DNA of 64,000 nucleotides from Acidobacteriota bacterium (GTDB taxonomy: Bacteria; Actinomycetota; Acidimicrobiia; Acidimicrobiales; Ilumatobacteraceae), in contig JAGWWV010000005.1 in the NCBI GenBank assembly GCA_018970175.1, positions 1-64,000 of the forward strand, given 5' to 3'. A model generated the notes under the pieces. The model was not told where the DNA came from, made no database searches, and worked only from the letters and a program-made list of their open reading frames with translations. Position numbers and translations under genes: made by a program. Every line of letters starts with the position of its first letter. The stretch's first letter is position 1. Below, piece by piece: positions 11,411 through 20,295 of the stretch.

Positions 11411-12462
11411 TAGAACGCCACCTTCAGAACCGAGGTCGCCATGATGTTGACGAGGGACAGCGGGATGAGAACCTTCCATGCGAAGCGCTGGAGTTGATCT
11501 TCGCGGAAACGCGGGTAGCTGAAGCGCACCCACATGATGACGAAGACGAGAAGCATCATCTTGGTGAACATGATGAGCGGGCCAACCACGTTCATCCAGT
11601 TGTCGACGCTGTCGATGCTGGTCCAACCGAACCACGCGAATGGCACGCCCCAGCCACCAAGGAAGAGAATCGATGCGATGAGGGCGAAGACGCCTGCAGT
11701 CGCGAACTCACCGATGAAGAAGATGAGGAAGCGGAAACCCGAGTACTCGGTCATGTACCCCGAGACGAGTTCGGATTCGGCAATCGGCATGTCGAACGGC
11801 GTCTGAGTGAGCTCGGCCTGCACGGCGATCATGAAGATGATGAAACCGACGAACTGGGTGAGGATGTAGGGATTACCGAGTCCGTCCCAGCCGAAGATCG
11901 AACCGGCGTTCTGAGCGACGACGATCTGCTGGAGGTTCATCGTGCCGGCCTGAATGACGACGCCAATGACCGCGAGAACCATGGGCAGTTCGTAGGCGAT
12001 GAGCTGACCCGCGGCCCGCAGACCACCGAGGAGCGAGTACTTGTTCGCACTCGACCAGCCGGCAATGAGAATGCCGAGCACCGAAACCGACGACACCGCG
12101 AGTGCGTAGAAGACACCCGCCTCGAAGTCCGTGAACCAGGCATCGGGTCCGAAGGGAACGACGGCCACGAGGAGGAACGTGCTCGAGAGCACGATCAACG
12201 GCGCGATCTTGAAGATGAACCGGTCGGCACGTTCGGGGTAGAGGTCTTCTTTCTGCAGCCATTTGCCCACTTCGGCGAACAACTGGAGCGAGCCGAACGG
12301 CCCGGCCTCCATGGGGCCCAGACGACTCTGCATGAACGACATCATCTTGAAGAGAAACACGTACACGATGGTTCCCGCGGGCAGGAGCACCGCGACGATG
12401 CCACCGAGGACACGCAGCAACGACTGCGCCCAGTACGGAATGCTGGCGATGAGTCCGAGCAT
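11410..12462 (-). CDS. nuoH: NADH-quinone oxidoreductase subunit H, set 1
   Basis: The product, 350 residues with about eight membrane helices, forms part of the quinone chamber and links the membrane arm to the peripheral arm. Conserved pieces include [20 protein letters not shown] and [11 protein letters not shown] in the first cytoplasmic loop and [15 protein letters not shown] in the acidic loop by the quinone site. The start [11 protein letters not shown] was chosen because it overlaps the nuoD stop (ATGA). Confidence 0.94.
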   Translation of the reverse strand: MLGLIASIPYWAQSLLRVLGGIVAVLLPAGTIVYVFLFKMMSFMQSRLGPMEAGPFGSLQLFAEVGKWLQKEDLYPERADRFIFKIAPLIVLSSTFLLVAVVPFGPDAWFTDFEAGVFYALAVSSVSVLGILIAGWSSANKYSLLGGLRAAGQLIAYELPMVLAVIGVVIQAGTMNLQQIVVAQNAGSIFGWDGLGNPYILTQFVGFIIFMIAVQAELTQTPFDMPIAESELVSGYMTEYSGFRFLIFFIGEFATAGVFALIASILFLGGWGVPFAWFGWTSIDSVDNWMNVVGPLIMFTKMMLLVFVIMWVRFSYPRFREDQLQRFAWKVLIPLSLVNIMATSVLKVAF

Positions 12463-13634
12463 CACCGATCGATGTCCCCGAGGATGAAATAGAGCGACGC
12501 GAGGATCGTGATGATGTCGGGCACGTACACGCCCTTCAACAGCCACGGCACGATCGAGATGTTGTTGAAGCTCGCCGAGCGGATTTTCACGCGGAACGGA
12601 CCGAGTTCACCCTTCGACACGACGTAGTAGCCCATCTCACCGAGCGGATTCTCGGTGGCCACCCAGGCTTCGCCCTCGGGCACCTTGATGATGCGCGGAA
12701 CCTTGGCCATGACGGGGCCCGACGGCAACGAGTCGAGGAGCTTCTCGACGATGAACGTCGACTCACGAACTTCCTGCAGGCGGATCCAACAACGCGCGTA
12801 CGAGTCGCCGTCGGGATGCGTCCACACCTTCCAATCGATCTTGTCCCACGCCATCGGAAGCTTCTGGTCGCGACGGAGGTCCCAGTCGACACCGCTGCCG
12901 CGGAGGTTGGCGCCGGACAGGCCGTACTGAAGAGCGACGTCGCGAGGAATCACACCGATTCCGCGTGTGCGGGCCTCGAAGATTTCGTTGCCGAAGAGGA
13001 GGCCTTCGATCTCGTCGCAGAACTTGCGCATCTTGCGCATGACGGCGCGTGTTTCGTCGATCCATCCCGCCGGCAGGTCGTCCTTCAGGCCGCCAATTCG
13101 GTCGAAGTTGGGGTGGAAACGACCACCCGTCGCACCTTCGATGAGGTTGAGGACGTATTCGCGGTCGCGGAAAGCGAAGAACACCGGGGTGATTGCGCCG
13201 AGCTGCACGCCAAGGTCGCCGAGAAACAGCGACACGTTTGCGATTCGCGACAGTTCGAAGAGAATCGTGCGGATCCACTGGGCACGGGGCGGCGCCTCGA
13301 TTCCCATCAACTGCTCGGCGGCCAGAATGAAGGGCACCTCGTTCGCGAAACTACCGAGCCAGTCGATTCGGTTGATGAGCGCAGTGACCTGCGGGAACGT
13401 GCGCACTTCGGTCAGCTTTTCGTAGCCGCGGTGCATGTAACCGCACGATGGCTCGGCCCACAGAACCTGCTCACCGTCGAGACGCGCGATGATGCGCAGC
13501 GTGCCGTGGGTGGCGGGGTGTTGAGGGCCGATGTTGAGGGTCATCCCCTCGGTTTCCAGCTCGACGTTCACGCGCGCATCCGCGGCCTGCGACGCGATGT
13601 ACGCGAGCTGCTGGCGATCACCCAACATCGTCAT
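12462..13634 (-). CDS. nuoD: NADH-quinone oxidoreductase subunit D, set 1 (quinone-site Tyr replaced by Trp)
   Basis: This 390-residue 49-kDa-type subunit holds the quinone head-group site. The quinone-binding His is present (HPATHG, His43, equal to His38 of Thermus Nqo4). The partner Tyr (Nqo4 Tyr87, in RMDYL) is Trp92 here, in NRIDWLGSF. The nearby GYMHRGYEK is of the type seen in Fpo and hydrogenase-like relatives rather than the GYLHTG of the set-2 copy. The C-terminus GDIDR is standard. It overlaps nuoC by an ATGA. The Tyr to Trp change was read directly from the TGG codon. Confidence 0.93.
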   Translation of the reverse strand: MTMLGDRQQLAYIASQAADARVNVELETEGMTLNIGPQHPATHGTLRIIARLDGEQVLWAEPSCGYMHRGYEKLTEVRTFPQVTALINRIDWLGSFANEVPFILAAEQLMGIEAPPRAQWIRTILFELSRIANVSLFLGDLGVQLGAITPVFFAFRDREYVLNLIEGATGGRFHPNFDRIGGLKDDLPAGWIDETRAVMRKMRKFCDEIEGLLFGNEIFEARTRGIGVIPRDVALQYGLSGANLRGSGVDWDLRRDQKLPMAWDKIDWKVWTHPDGDSYARCWIRLQEVRESTFIVEKLLDSLPSGPVMAKVPRIIKVPEGEAWVATENPLGEMGYYVVSKGELGPFRVKIRSASFNNISIVPWLLKGVYVPDIITILASLYFILGDIDR

Positions 13635-14242
13635 TCTGCGCCTCCTTCATCATCGCCACCGCCGGGCAGGGGCTCGACGTCGACGATGCCCGGCCAGGGC
13701 TTCACGATGCGTGCGAGCAGCGGAAAATCCTTGCGCAACGGGTGTCCCTCGAAGTCGCTCGGGAGATACATGTTGCGCAGATCGGGATGTCCGGCGAAGT
13801 TGATGCCGAACATCTCGTGTGTTTCACGTTCGTGCCAATTCGCGCCGGCGAACACACCGACCCAGGAGTCGACCGTCATCGCGTCGTCGGGCACGTCGGC
13901 CTTCAGGGTGACGCCGTGGTGCGTGCGGTGGTTGACGAGGCGCGCAAACACCTGCATGCGCGTCGACCCACCGGCATATCCCTGGCGGATCGTCGGGTCG
14001 ATGGGTTCGCGCTCGACCGTCGGGTCTTCTTCGCCACGACCGTACGGCGACGGCATCCAGTCGATGGCCGACAAGAAGCAGAAGTAGTCGTAGCCCAACT
14101 TTTCGCGCAACGTTTCGGCAACCTCGCGCCATGCGGACGTCTTCACGCGCACCCAAGTGTCGACGTTGCCTTCGGGTCCCTTTTCGAAGGTTTCCTCGAC
14201 GGCATCGCCGAGAACTGCGGCGATCTCAGCGAGCGACGACAA
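13631..14242 (-). CDS. nuoC: NADH-quinone oxidoreductase subunit C, set 1
   Basis: The product is a 203-residue 30-kDa subunit that docks NuoD and NuoI. The signature [27 protein letters not shown] lies near residue 145, with HPLRKDFPL after it. The track ORF begins far upstream inside nuoB. I place the start at a TTG (14242) preceded by AAAGGGGAG, giving [13 protein letters not shown] and a 17-bp overlap with nuoB. This start is probable rather than certain. Confidence 0.9.
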   Translation of the reverse strand: MSSLAEIAAVLGDAVEETFEKGPEGNVDTWVRVKTSAWREVAETLREKLGYDYFCFLSAIDWMPSPYGRGEEDPTVEREPIDPTIRQGYAGGSTRMQVFARLVNHRTHHGVTLKADVPDDAMTVDSWVGVFAGANWHERETHEMFGINFAGHPDLRNMYLPSDFEGHPLRKDFPLLARIVKPWPGIVDVEPLPGGGDDEGGAE

Positions 14243-14777
14243 CGGGCTCCCCTTTTCGCTCGGCTTCTGCGGCAGCGGCAAGCGACACGGTGCCTTCGCC
14301 ACGCCAGCGCGCTCCCATGTCTTCGTTCTTGATGCGCTGTTGCAAGAGCACGATGCCCTCGAGAAGCGCCTCGGGTCGCGGCGGACATCCGGGTACGTAC
14401 ACATCGACCGGAATGATCTGGTCGACACCCTTCGTGACCGAGTAGCTGTCCCAGTAGGGCCCACCACAGTTCGCGCAGCTACCCATCGAAATGACGTACT
14501 TCGGTTCGGGCATCTGCTCGTAGAGGCGCTTGACCGCGGGCGCCATCTTGTCGGTAACCGTGCCCGAGATGACGACCAGGTCGGCTTGTCGCGGGCTGGC
14601 CGGCAGCGGAATGACGCCGAGTCGCATGACGTCGTAACGCGGTGAGCCGAATGCCGCACCCATTTCGATCGCGCAACAGGCCAGACCCCATTGGTAGACC
14701 CACAGCGAATACGAGCGTCCCAGGTTGAAAAGAGAGTTCAGCGATTTGGGCAGGCGGCCACGATCTACGAGTCCCAT
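14226..14777 (-). CDS. nuoB: NADH-quinone oxidoreductase subunit B, set 1
   Basis: This 183-residue subunit ligates cluster N2, which passes electrons to quinone. The ligand pattern is complete: the tandem cysteines in GLACCAIEM, then MGSCANCGG and PGCPPRPEA. The start [13 protein letters not shown] (14777) fits the family length. It lies 40 nt downstream of nuoA and overlaps nuoC. Confidence 0.94.
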   Translation of the reverse strand: MGLVDRGRLPKSLNSLFNLGRSYSLWVYQWGLACCAIEMGAAFGSPRYDVMRLGVIPLPASPRQADLVVISGTVTDKMAPAVKRLYEQMPEPKYVISMGSCANCGGPYWDSYSVTKGVDQIIPVDVYVPGCPPRPEALLEGIVLLQQRIKNEDMGARWRGEGTVSLAAAAEAERKGEPVVVAR

Positions 14778-14817
14778 GTGTGTGTCTTTCTCTCGATCCT
14801 TGAATGCCCCGCGCGGA

Positions 14818-15183
14818 TCAGACCCAGCGCAGGACCCCCTTGCGCCAGGCGTAGACGAGTCCGAGCAGCAGCACGGCCACGAACACGCCCATTTCGACCA
14901 AACCAAAACTTCCGTAGCGCTCGAGTTGCGTCGCCCACGGAAACAGGAACACCGCCTCGACGTCGAACACGACGAAGAGGAGGGCAAAGACGTAGTAGCG
15001 GATTTGGCTCTGTGACCAGCCCTCGCCGACCGGGTCGACACCGCTCTCGTACGGCATGCCCTTTTCGCGGTTGGGCTTGACGGGTCGCAGGAGTGAGGCG
15101 ACCCACAGCAAGAGACCGCCGAGGAGGAAGGCTGCGAGTCCGAACCACACCACCGTGAGGTAGGACCGGAGAAAGGGGGACAT
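14818..15183 (-). CDS. nuoA: NADH-quinone oxidoreductase subunit A, set 1 (NdhC-like)
   Basis: This three-helix subunit of 121 residues is the first gene of the 11-subunit operon. The mobile loop reads YESGVDPVG, with Ser where most NuoA proteins, and the set-2 copy, have Cys (YECG). The next stretch, [24 protein letters not shown], and the end [11 protein letters not shown] closely resemble NdhC of the cyanobacterial/plastid NDH complex, which also lacks the NADH module. The ATG at 15183 has GGAGG 2 nt upstream; the track ORF starts 21 codons earlier, without support. Confidence 0.92.
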   Translation of the reverse strand: MSPFLRSYLTVVWFGLAAFLLGGLLLWVASLLRPVKPNREKGMPYESGVDPVGEGWSQSQIRYYVFALLFVVFDVEAVFLFPWATQLERYGSFGLVEMGVFVAVLLLGLVYAWRKGVLRWV

Positions 15184-15191
15184 CGCCTCCG

Positions 15192-15197
15192 AAACTA
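15192..15197 (-). promoter_or_regulatory. Possible -10 box and RBS of the 11-subunit nuo operon
   Basis: On the minus strand TAGTTT ends 8 nt before the nuoA ATG. GGAGG lies between them, 2 nt before the ATG. The spacing leaves at most a very short leader. No clear -35 is visible. Confidence 0.35.
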
Positions 15198-15255
15198 CTA
15201 CCCACCCCCCGTCTGGCGTGAAACAAACGGGACAACCGCCGCTCATCGGAGTTCG

Positions 15256-15942
15256 TCAGTGAACAGTGACGCAGTGCTCGATGAACCAGTCGACGAGCCG
15301 GCGCGCCGCGCTGGCCGACACGTGCGCATGTGAATCGGTTTCCGCCGCGAGCACCGAGGGTTGGCGGCCGATGCGGGCCAGTTCCTCTGCGCCGGGGCCC
15401 GATGACCAGCGCTCGACGATCGTCGGCGTGATCTCCGGGTGGAACTGGACACCCAGGCTCGACCTCAGGAGAAAGGCCTGACACCCCTGGGGTCCGACGG
15501 CGAGTTCCGTCGCCCCGGGCGGCGGGATGAAACGGTCGTAATGCCACTGAAACCAAGGGTTTTGCCCGAAAATCGAGCCGTTTTCGCGGTCTGCGGCGAC
15601 CGAGTACCACCCGATTTCGGGCGTGGCGGCCCGTTCGACGCGTCCGCCCAGGGCGTGGGCAAGCACTTGGGCCCCGAAGCAGATCCCGAAGATCGGCGTC
15701 CCCCGTTCATGGGCATCGCGTAGGACCCGCGCCTCGCCGGCGACGAAGGCGGCGACATCCTCCCAATAGACCGACCAGTCCGACCCGAGAGGGACAACGA
15801 GGCCGATGTCCTCGGGAAGGTGGCTCCAGTCCCGGGCGTCTTCTCGGTTCCAGAGCGAGAGTTCCCATCCCAACTCGCCGAGGCGCTCGGCGACCACTCC
15901 GCCGTCGGCATCGGCGTGGTTGGCAATGATGATCGCGCGCAC
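15256..15942 (-). CDS. Class I glutamine amidotransferase-like protein
   Basis: The 228-residue product has a complete class I amidotransferase triad: the nucleophile elbow FGICFGAQVLAHALGG (Cys near residue 96) and the His-Glu pair in LGVQFHPEITP (near residue 185). It resembles stand-alone GMP-synthase-like amidotransferases that release ammonia from glutamine or gamma-glutamyl compounds; the acceptor is unknown. The GTG at 15942 was chosen because VRAIIIANHADADGG fits the family start and a TACCGT box ends 6 nt upstream. It is divergent from the threonine ammonia-lyase and lies 72 nt upstream of nuoA on the same strand. Confidence 0.85.
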   Translation of the reverse strand: MRAIIIANHADADGGVVAERLGELGWELSLWNREDARDWSHLPEDIGLVVPLGSDWSVYWEDVAAFVAGEARVLRDAHERGTPIFGICFGAQVLAHALGGRVERAATPEIGWYSVAADRENGSIFGQNPWFQWHYDRFIPPPGATELAVGPQGCQAFLLRSSLGVQFHPEITPTIVERWSSGPGAEELARIGRQPSVLAAETDSHAHVSASAARRLVDWFIEHCVTVH

Positions 15943-15961
15943 AGGGGTACGGTAATTCTGA
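15943..15961. promoter_or_regulatory. Overlapping bidirectional promoter, amidotransferase / ilvA
   Basis: The two start codons are only 19 bp apart. On the minus strand TACCGT (plus 15949-15954) lies 6 nt from the GTG of the amidotransferase. On the plus strand TACGGT (15948-15953) lies 8 nt from the ilvA ATG. The two -10 boxes overlap almost completely, so both mRNAs would be leaderless or nearly so and polymerases would compete for the site. Confidence 0.5.
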
Positions 15962-17170
15962 ATGGGTTCGGCACCAATCTCTCGCGACGAGATCCTCGCT
16001 GCGCGCGCGGCGGGTGCGGCGTACGTGAAGCGAACTCCGGTCACCGAATCGGCGGCCCTCACCGCCCTGTGCGGCGGCAACGTCGTCGTAAAGGCCGAGA
16101 ATCTGCAGCGCACCGGTTCGTTCAAGATCCGCGGCGCCATGAACAAGGTCGCCACCCTGGGTACTTCTGCATCCAGTGGCGTCGTGGCGGGGAGTGCCGG
16201 CAACCATGCCCAGGCCATCGCCTTTGCCGCTCAGGTCAACGGGATCGCCTGCGAGATTTTCGTGCCGGCGGGCGCGTCGATTTCAAAGATCGCCGCATGT
16301 CGCGGCTACGGAGCGACGATTTCCGAGGGTGGTGACTCGCTCGACAACGCGGTCGCACTGGCGAAAGAGCGCGCCGCAGCAACCGGCATGAACTTCTGCC
16401 ACCCCTACGACGACCCGGCGGTGGTCGCGGGTCAGGCGACACTCGGTCTCGAGCTCGTCGAAGACATCGCCGACCTGCGTACCGTCATCATTCCGCTCGG
16501 GGGTGGTGGCCTGACGGGCGGAGCCGCGATCGCACTCAAGTCGCACGACCCGCGTATCAAGGTGATCGGCGTGCAGGTCAGTGCATGTGCGCCGTACGCA
16601 CACCTTCCCGCGCCCGAGGGTCCCGTCGTCACCCTGGCCGACGGCATCGCCGTCAAGAAACCGGGGGTCGTCACGCGGCCAATCATCGAGGAGTACGTCG
16701 ACGACATCGTCGTCGTGGAAGAAGACGACGTGGCCGACGCGATGATTCTCCTGATGGAGCGCGGAAAACTCCTCGTCGAGGGAGGTGGTGCGGTCGGCGC
16801 ATCGGCACTGATGCGCGGACTGGTTCGGCCGGCAACCGACGGCGTCACCTGCGTCGTTTTGTCCGGTGGCAACGTCGATCTCGGTCTTCTTCCGGGCCTC
16901 GTACGACGTCACGAAACGCAGGCCGGTCGGCGGCTCCTCATTTTTGCGCGCATCCCCGACCGCCCGGGTGGCCTCGCCAACCTTCTCACCCTCCTCGCGG
17001 GTCATGGCGCAAACCTGATCGAAGTCGAACACGTTCGTGAAGGTGTCGACCTGCACGTTCGCGAGACCGGCGTGCAGATCGTTCTCGAAACCCGTGGCAC
17101 CGAACATGCCGACGTCGTCGTCGACGCGGCGCGGCGTGCAGGTTACGAAATCGAAGAACTCGAGCGTTGA
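15962..17170 (+). CDS. ilvA: Threonine ammonia-lyase with C-terminal ACT domain
   Basis: This PLP enzyme of 402 residues deaminates threonine (and serine) to 2-oxobutanoate, the first step of isoleucine synthesis. The PLP lysine motif GSFKIRGAMNKV is near residue 57, SAGNHAQ near 80, the PLP phosphate loop GGGGLTGG near 180, and a serine-rich end VLSGGNVD near 305. A C-terminal ACT domain begins at about residue 325 (FARIPDRPGGLANLL). The length and single ACT resemble the TdcB/short IlvA class found in actinobacteria; isoleucine feedback cannot be decided from sequence. It is convergent with nuoN set 2, with a 3-nt gap. Confidence 0.9.
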   Translation: MGSAPISRDEILAARAAGAAYVKRTPVTESAALTALCGGNVVVKAENLQRTGSFKIRGAMNKVATLGTSASSGVVAGSAGNHAQAIAFAAQVNGIACEIFVPAGASISKIAACRGYGATISEGGDSLDNAVALAKERAAATGMNFCHPYDDPAVVAGQATLGLELVEDIADLRTVIIPLGGGGLTGGAAIALKSHDPRIKVIGVQVSACAPYAHLPAPEGPVVTLADGIAVKKPGVVTRPIIEEYVDDIVVVEEDDVADAMILLMERGKLLVEGGGAVGASALMRGLVRPATDGVTCVVLSGGNVDLGLLPGLVRRHETQAGRRLLIFARIPDRPGGLANLLTLLAGHGANLIEVEHVREGVDLHVRETGVQIVLETRGTEHADVVVDAARRAGYEIEELER

Positions 17171-17173
17171 CGC

Positions 17174-18685
17174 TCAACGTCCGGCGAGGTTGATCACCTG
17201 GCGGGTCGCATCGAGCAACCAACCTGGCACCACACCAACCACCAGCGTGAAGACGACTGCCGCGGTGACCGCGAGACCGGAGAGAAACGGCACGCGCGGC
17301 GCGGCCCCTTCACCCTCGGCATCGTCCATCCATGCGCTCACCATGATGCGAAGGTAGAGATACGCACCGATGACCGACGAGAGCATCGCGATGATCGCGA
17401 TTGCATAACTGCGGGTTTCAACCGACGCCTGGATGACACCGAACTTCGCGACGAACCCCGACGTGAGCGGCATGCCGGCTTGGGCGAGAAGGAACACGGT
17501 GAGTGCAAGAGCAAGAGCCGGACGTCGACGTCCGAGTCCGCGCAGATCACCGAGATTCGACGCGACGTCGCCCTTGCCCGACACGAGACCGACGATGGTG
17601 AACGTTCCGATGACGAGCACCGTGTAGAGAAGCAGGTAAGTCATCGCCGAGGCAATGCCGTCGCTTGCACTTGGTGACGTCGTATGCGACGCAGCCTCGA
17701 CCCCGAGAAGAATGAATCCGGCGTGGCTGATTGACGAGTACGCGAGCATGCGCTTGACGTTGGTTTGTGTGACCGCCAGAACGGAGCCGACGACCAGACT
17801 GAGGACGGCGAGCACCCACACCACGGGACGCCAATCGTCGACGCGACTTTCGAGGGCGGTCACGCTGATGCGCAGGAACGCGGCGAACGCGGCGGTCTTG
17901 CCGGCCGACGCCATGAACGACGTCACCGGCGTCGGTGCGCCTTGGTAGACGTCGGGTGTCCACACCTGGAACGGCACCGCGGCAACCTTGAAGGCCAGGC
18001 CGACGAGAAGCAACCCGATTCCGACCAACAACAAGACGTCGTTGCGCGGGAACACCTGCGACGTCGACAGGGTCTCCATGATGCGACCGAGGTTCGTGTG
18101 GCTCGTTGCTCCGTAAATGAGGGCGATGCCGTACAGGAAGAACGCCGATGAAAAACCGCCGAGGATGAAGTACTTGAGCCCGGCTTCCTGGCTTTCTTCG
18201 CGGCGCCTGTTGCTCGCCGCGAGAACGTAGAGGGCAAGGCTCAGGGTTTCGAGACCGAGGAACAAGACGACGAGGTCCTGCGAGGCGACCATCACGATGC
18301 CGCCGATTGCGGCTGCGAGGTACAGCACGAACAATTCAGGCCCGTCCTCGTTTTCGCGTACGAGGTAGTCGCTGGTCGTCAGGCTGGCCAGGAGCACCGC
18401 AATACAGATGGTGATGGTGCCGAGAACCGCGAAGTGGTCGAATGCAAGCGCGTCGCCGATGATCGTCTCGGGCTTGCCGTCACTCAGGTTGTCCCACAAG
18501 AAGAAACAAAAGACGATTGCGGTCGCAGCGGTTGCCGCACTGACGATGCCGTACAGACCGCGCGGCCACTGCGGAAGCAGCGATCCGAACAGCATGAGAA
18601 TGCACGCGCCGGCCAGCAGTGTGAGGAGCGGGCTGAGGGTGAACCACGGAATCGAGGGTCCGACAAGGGTTTCTGCTGCGAACAT
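17174..18685 (-). CDS. nuoN: NADH-quinone oxidoreductase subunit N, set 2
   Basis: This 503-residue proton-channel subunit closes the 14-subunit operon. AFKVAAVPFQVWTPDVYQGAPTPVTSF near residue 230 is the NuoN channel signature, and about 14 hydrophobic segments are present. It is separated from nuoM by 2 nt and is convergent with ilvA. Confidence 0.93.
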   Translation of the reverse strand: MFAAETLVGPSIPWFTLSPLLTLLAGACILMLFGSLLPQWPRGLYGIVSAATAATAIVFCFFLWDNLSDGKPETIIGDALAFDHFAVLGTITICIAVLLASLTTSDYLVRENEDGPELFVLYLAAAIGGIVMVASQDLVVLFLGLETLSLALYVLAASNRRREESQEAGLKYFILGGFSSAFFLYGIALIYGATSHTNLGRIMETLSTSQVFPRNDVLLLVGIGLLLVGLAFKVAAVPFQVWTPDVYQGAPTPVTSFMASAGKTAAFAAFLRISVTALESRVDDWRPVVWVLAVLSLVVGSVLAVTQTNVKRMLAYSSISHAGFILLGVEAASHTTSPSASDGIASAMTYLLLYTVLVIGTFTIVGLVSGKGDVASNLGDLRGLGRRRPALALALTVFLLAQAGMPLTSGFVAKFGVIQASVETRSYAIAIIAMLSSVIGAYLYLRIMVSAWMDDAEGEGAAPRVPFLSGLAVTAAVVFTLVVGVVPGWLLDATRQVINLAGR

Positions 18686-18687
18686 GC

Positions 18688-20295
18688 TCAGCCTCCGTGC
18701 CCTTCGGACTTCTCATCCGACTTCTTGTCGGACGAGTGGTCGACGGGTGCGATTTCCTTCTCGGTGAACTCGAGGTCGCGACCCGTACGTTCCTCGACGT
18801 GGGTGACGAGGGCCTTCACACTCGGCTCGATGCGATCGAGCATCGGCTTCGGGAAGACACCGGTGAAGACGATCGCCGCGATGAATGCAAGGAGGAGCAT
18901 CCCTTCCCGTGGACGAAGCTCTTCGAAAGTCGAGTTTGCTTCGTCGGGTTCGCCATGGAAAACACGTTGGTAGGCCCACAGCAAATAGAGCGCCGCGAGG
19001 ATGACACCGGTGGCGCCGATGACGACCCACCAGCGAGCGTTGCCGAACGATCCGATGAGGATGAGGAACTCTCCGACGAAACCGTTGAGGCCGGGCACGC
19101 CGATCGAAGACAGCATGACCACCATGAACGCCGCCGCAAAGATCGGCGCCACGCTCTGCAGGCCCTTCAGTTCCGAAATCTCCCGGGTGTGGCGACGCTC
19201 GTAGATCATGCCAACCAGCAAGAAGAGTGCGCCGGTGGAAACGCCGTGGTTCACCATCTGCATCACGCCACCCGTGATCGCCTGCGACGTGAAGGCGAAC
19301 GTACCGAGGACGATGAACCCGAGGTGCGCGACGGACGAGTATGCGACGAGTCGCTTCAGGTCCTTTTGCATCGTGGCTGCGATCGCGCCCCACAGAATGC
19401 CCACGACGGCAAGCGTGAGGAAAAGTGGTCGCGCCCACACCGACGCCTCGGGGAAGAGGTAAAGACCGAAACGCAGGAAGCCGTAGGTACCCAACTTCAA
19501 CAAGACACCGGCGAGAATGACCGAACCGCCGGTCGGCGCCTGCGTGTGCGCATCGGGCAGCCAGGTGTGCAGCGGGAAGAGCGGCACCTTGACGGCGAAT
19601 GCGATGGCGAACGCCATGAAGAGCCAACGCCCGGTCGAGGTTGCGAAGTCGGCGCCCTCCCCGAGCTTCACGAGATCGAACGTGACGTAACCGAGGCTGT
19701 TCTTTGCGAGAACCGCCGTCGCGATGATGCCGACCAGCATGAAGGCCGAACCGAACATCGTGTACAGGAAGAACTTCGTCGCGGCGTAGACGCGTTGGTC
19801 GTAGCCCCAGCCACCGATGAGGAAGTACATCGGCACGAGAACGATTTCGAAGAAGAGGAAGAAGAGGAAGAGGTCGAGGCTGATGAAACTTCCCATCACA
19901 CCGGCCTCGAGGACCAGCATCCATCCGAGGTATCGCTTGTGATCGTGGTGCGGGTCGATGCCGGCGATGACGAGCGGAAAGAGGAAGCCCGTCAGTACGA
20001 CGAGGAAGAGGGAAATACCGTCGACACCGACGTGCCAGCCGATGCCCCAGTCACGGATCCATGGGTGCTGCGACACGAACTGGAATCCGGCGTCGGCAGT
20101 TTCGAACGACGAAAGAAGCCAGACGCTGAGGCCCGCCGTGATGGTGCTCGCGACAAGGGCGACGAACTTGGTCGACTCGGGTCGACGGTTGCTCGTGAGA
20201 ATGGTGAGGATGCCGCCGATCGCCGGGACGAGAACGAGCGCCGTCAGGATCGGAAACGAGAGACTCGCGCCGTGAGCTGCTTCTGCGGCGTACAT
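18688..20295 (-). CDS. nuoM: NADH-quinone oxidoreductase subunit M, set 2
   Basis: The product is a 535-residue antiporter-like subunit with VKVPLFPLHTWLPDAHTQAP near residue 245. The C-terminus is a long hydrophilic tail with Asp, Lys, Glu and His that ends SEGHGG. The start MYAAEAAHG (20295) overlaps the nuoL stop as ATGA; the longer track ORF reads through nuoL in another frame. Confidence 0.93.
   Translation of the reverse strand: MYAAEAAHGASLSFPILTALVLVPAIGGILTILTSNRRPESTKFVALVASTITAGLSVWLLSSFETADAGFQFVSQHPWIRDWGIGWHVGVDGISLFLVVLTGFLFPLVIAGIDPHHDHKRYLGWMLVLEAGVMGSFISLDLFLFFLFFEIVLVPMYFLIGGWGYDQRVYAATKFFLYTMFGSAFMLVGIIATAVLAKNSLGYVTFDLVKLGEGADFATSTGRWLFMAFAIAFAVKVPLFPLHTWLPDAHTQAPTGGSVILAGVLLKLGTYGFLRFGLYLFPEASVWARPLFLTLAVVGILWGAIAATMQKDLKRLVAYSSVAHLGFIVLGTFAFTSQAITGGVMQMVNHGVSTGALFLLVGMIYERRHTREISELKGLQSVAPIFAAAFMVVMLSSIGVPGLNGFVGEFLILIGSFGNARWWVVIGATGVILAALYLLWAYQRVFHGEPDEANSTFEELRPREGMLLLAFIAAIVFTGVFPKPMLDRIEPSVKALVTHVEERTGRDLEFTEKEIAPVDHSSDKKSDEKSEGHGG

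Noticed and set aside
17163-17179. Terminator hairpin between ilvA and nuoN
   Set aside because: CGTTGA-CGC-TCAACG is short, overlaps both stop codons and has no T-run.
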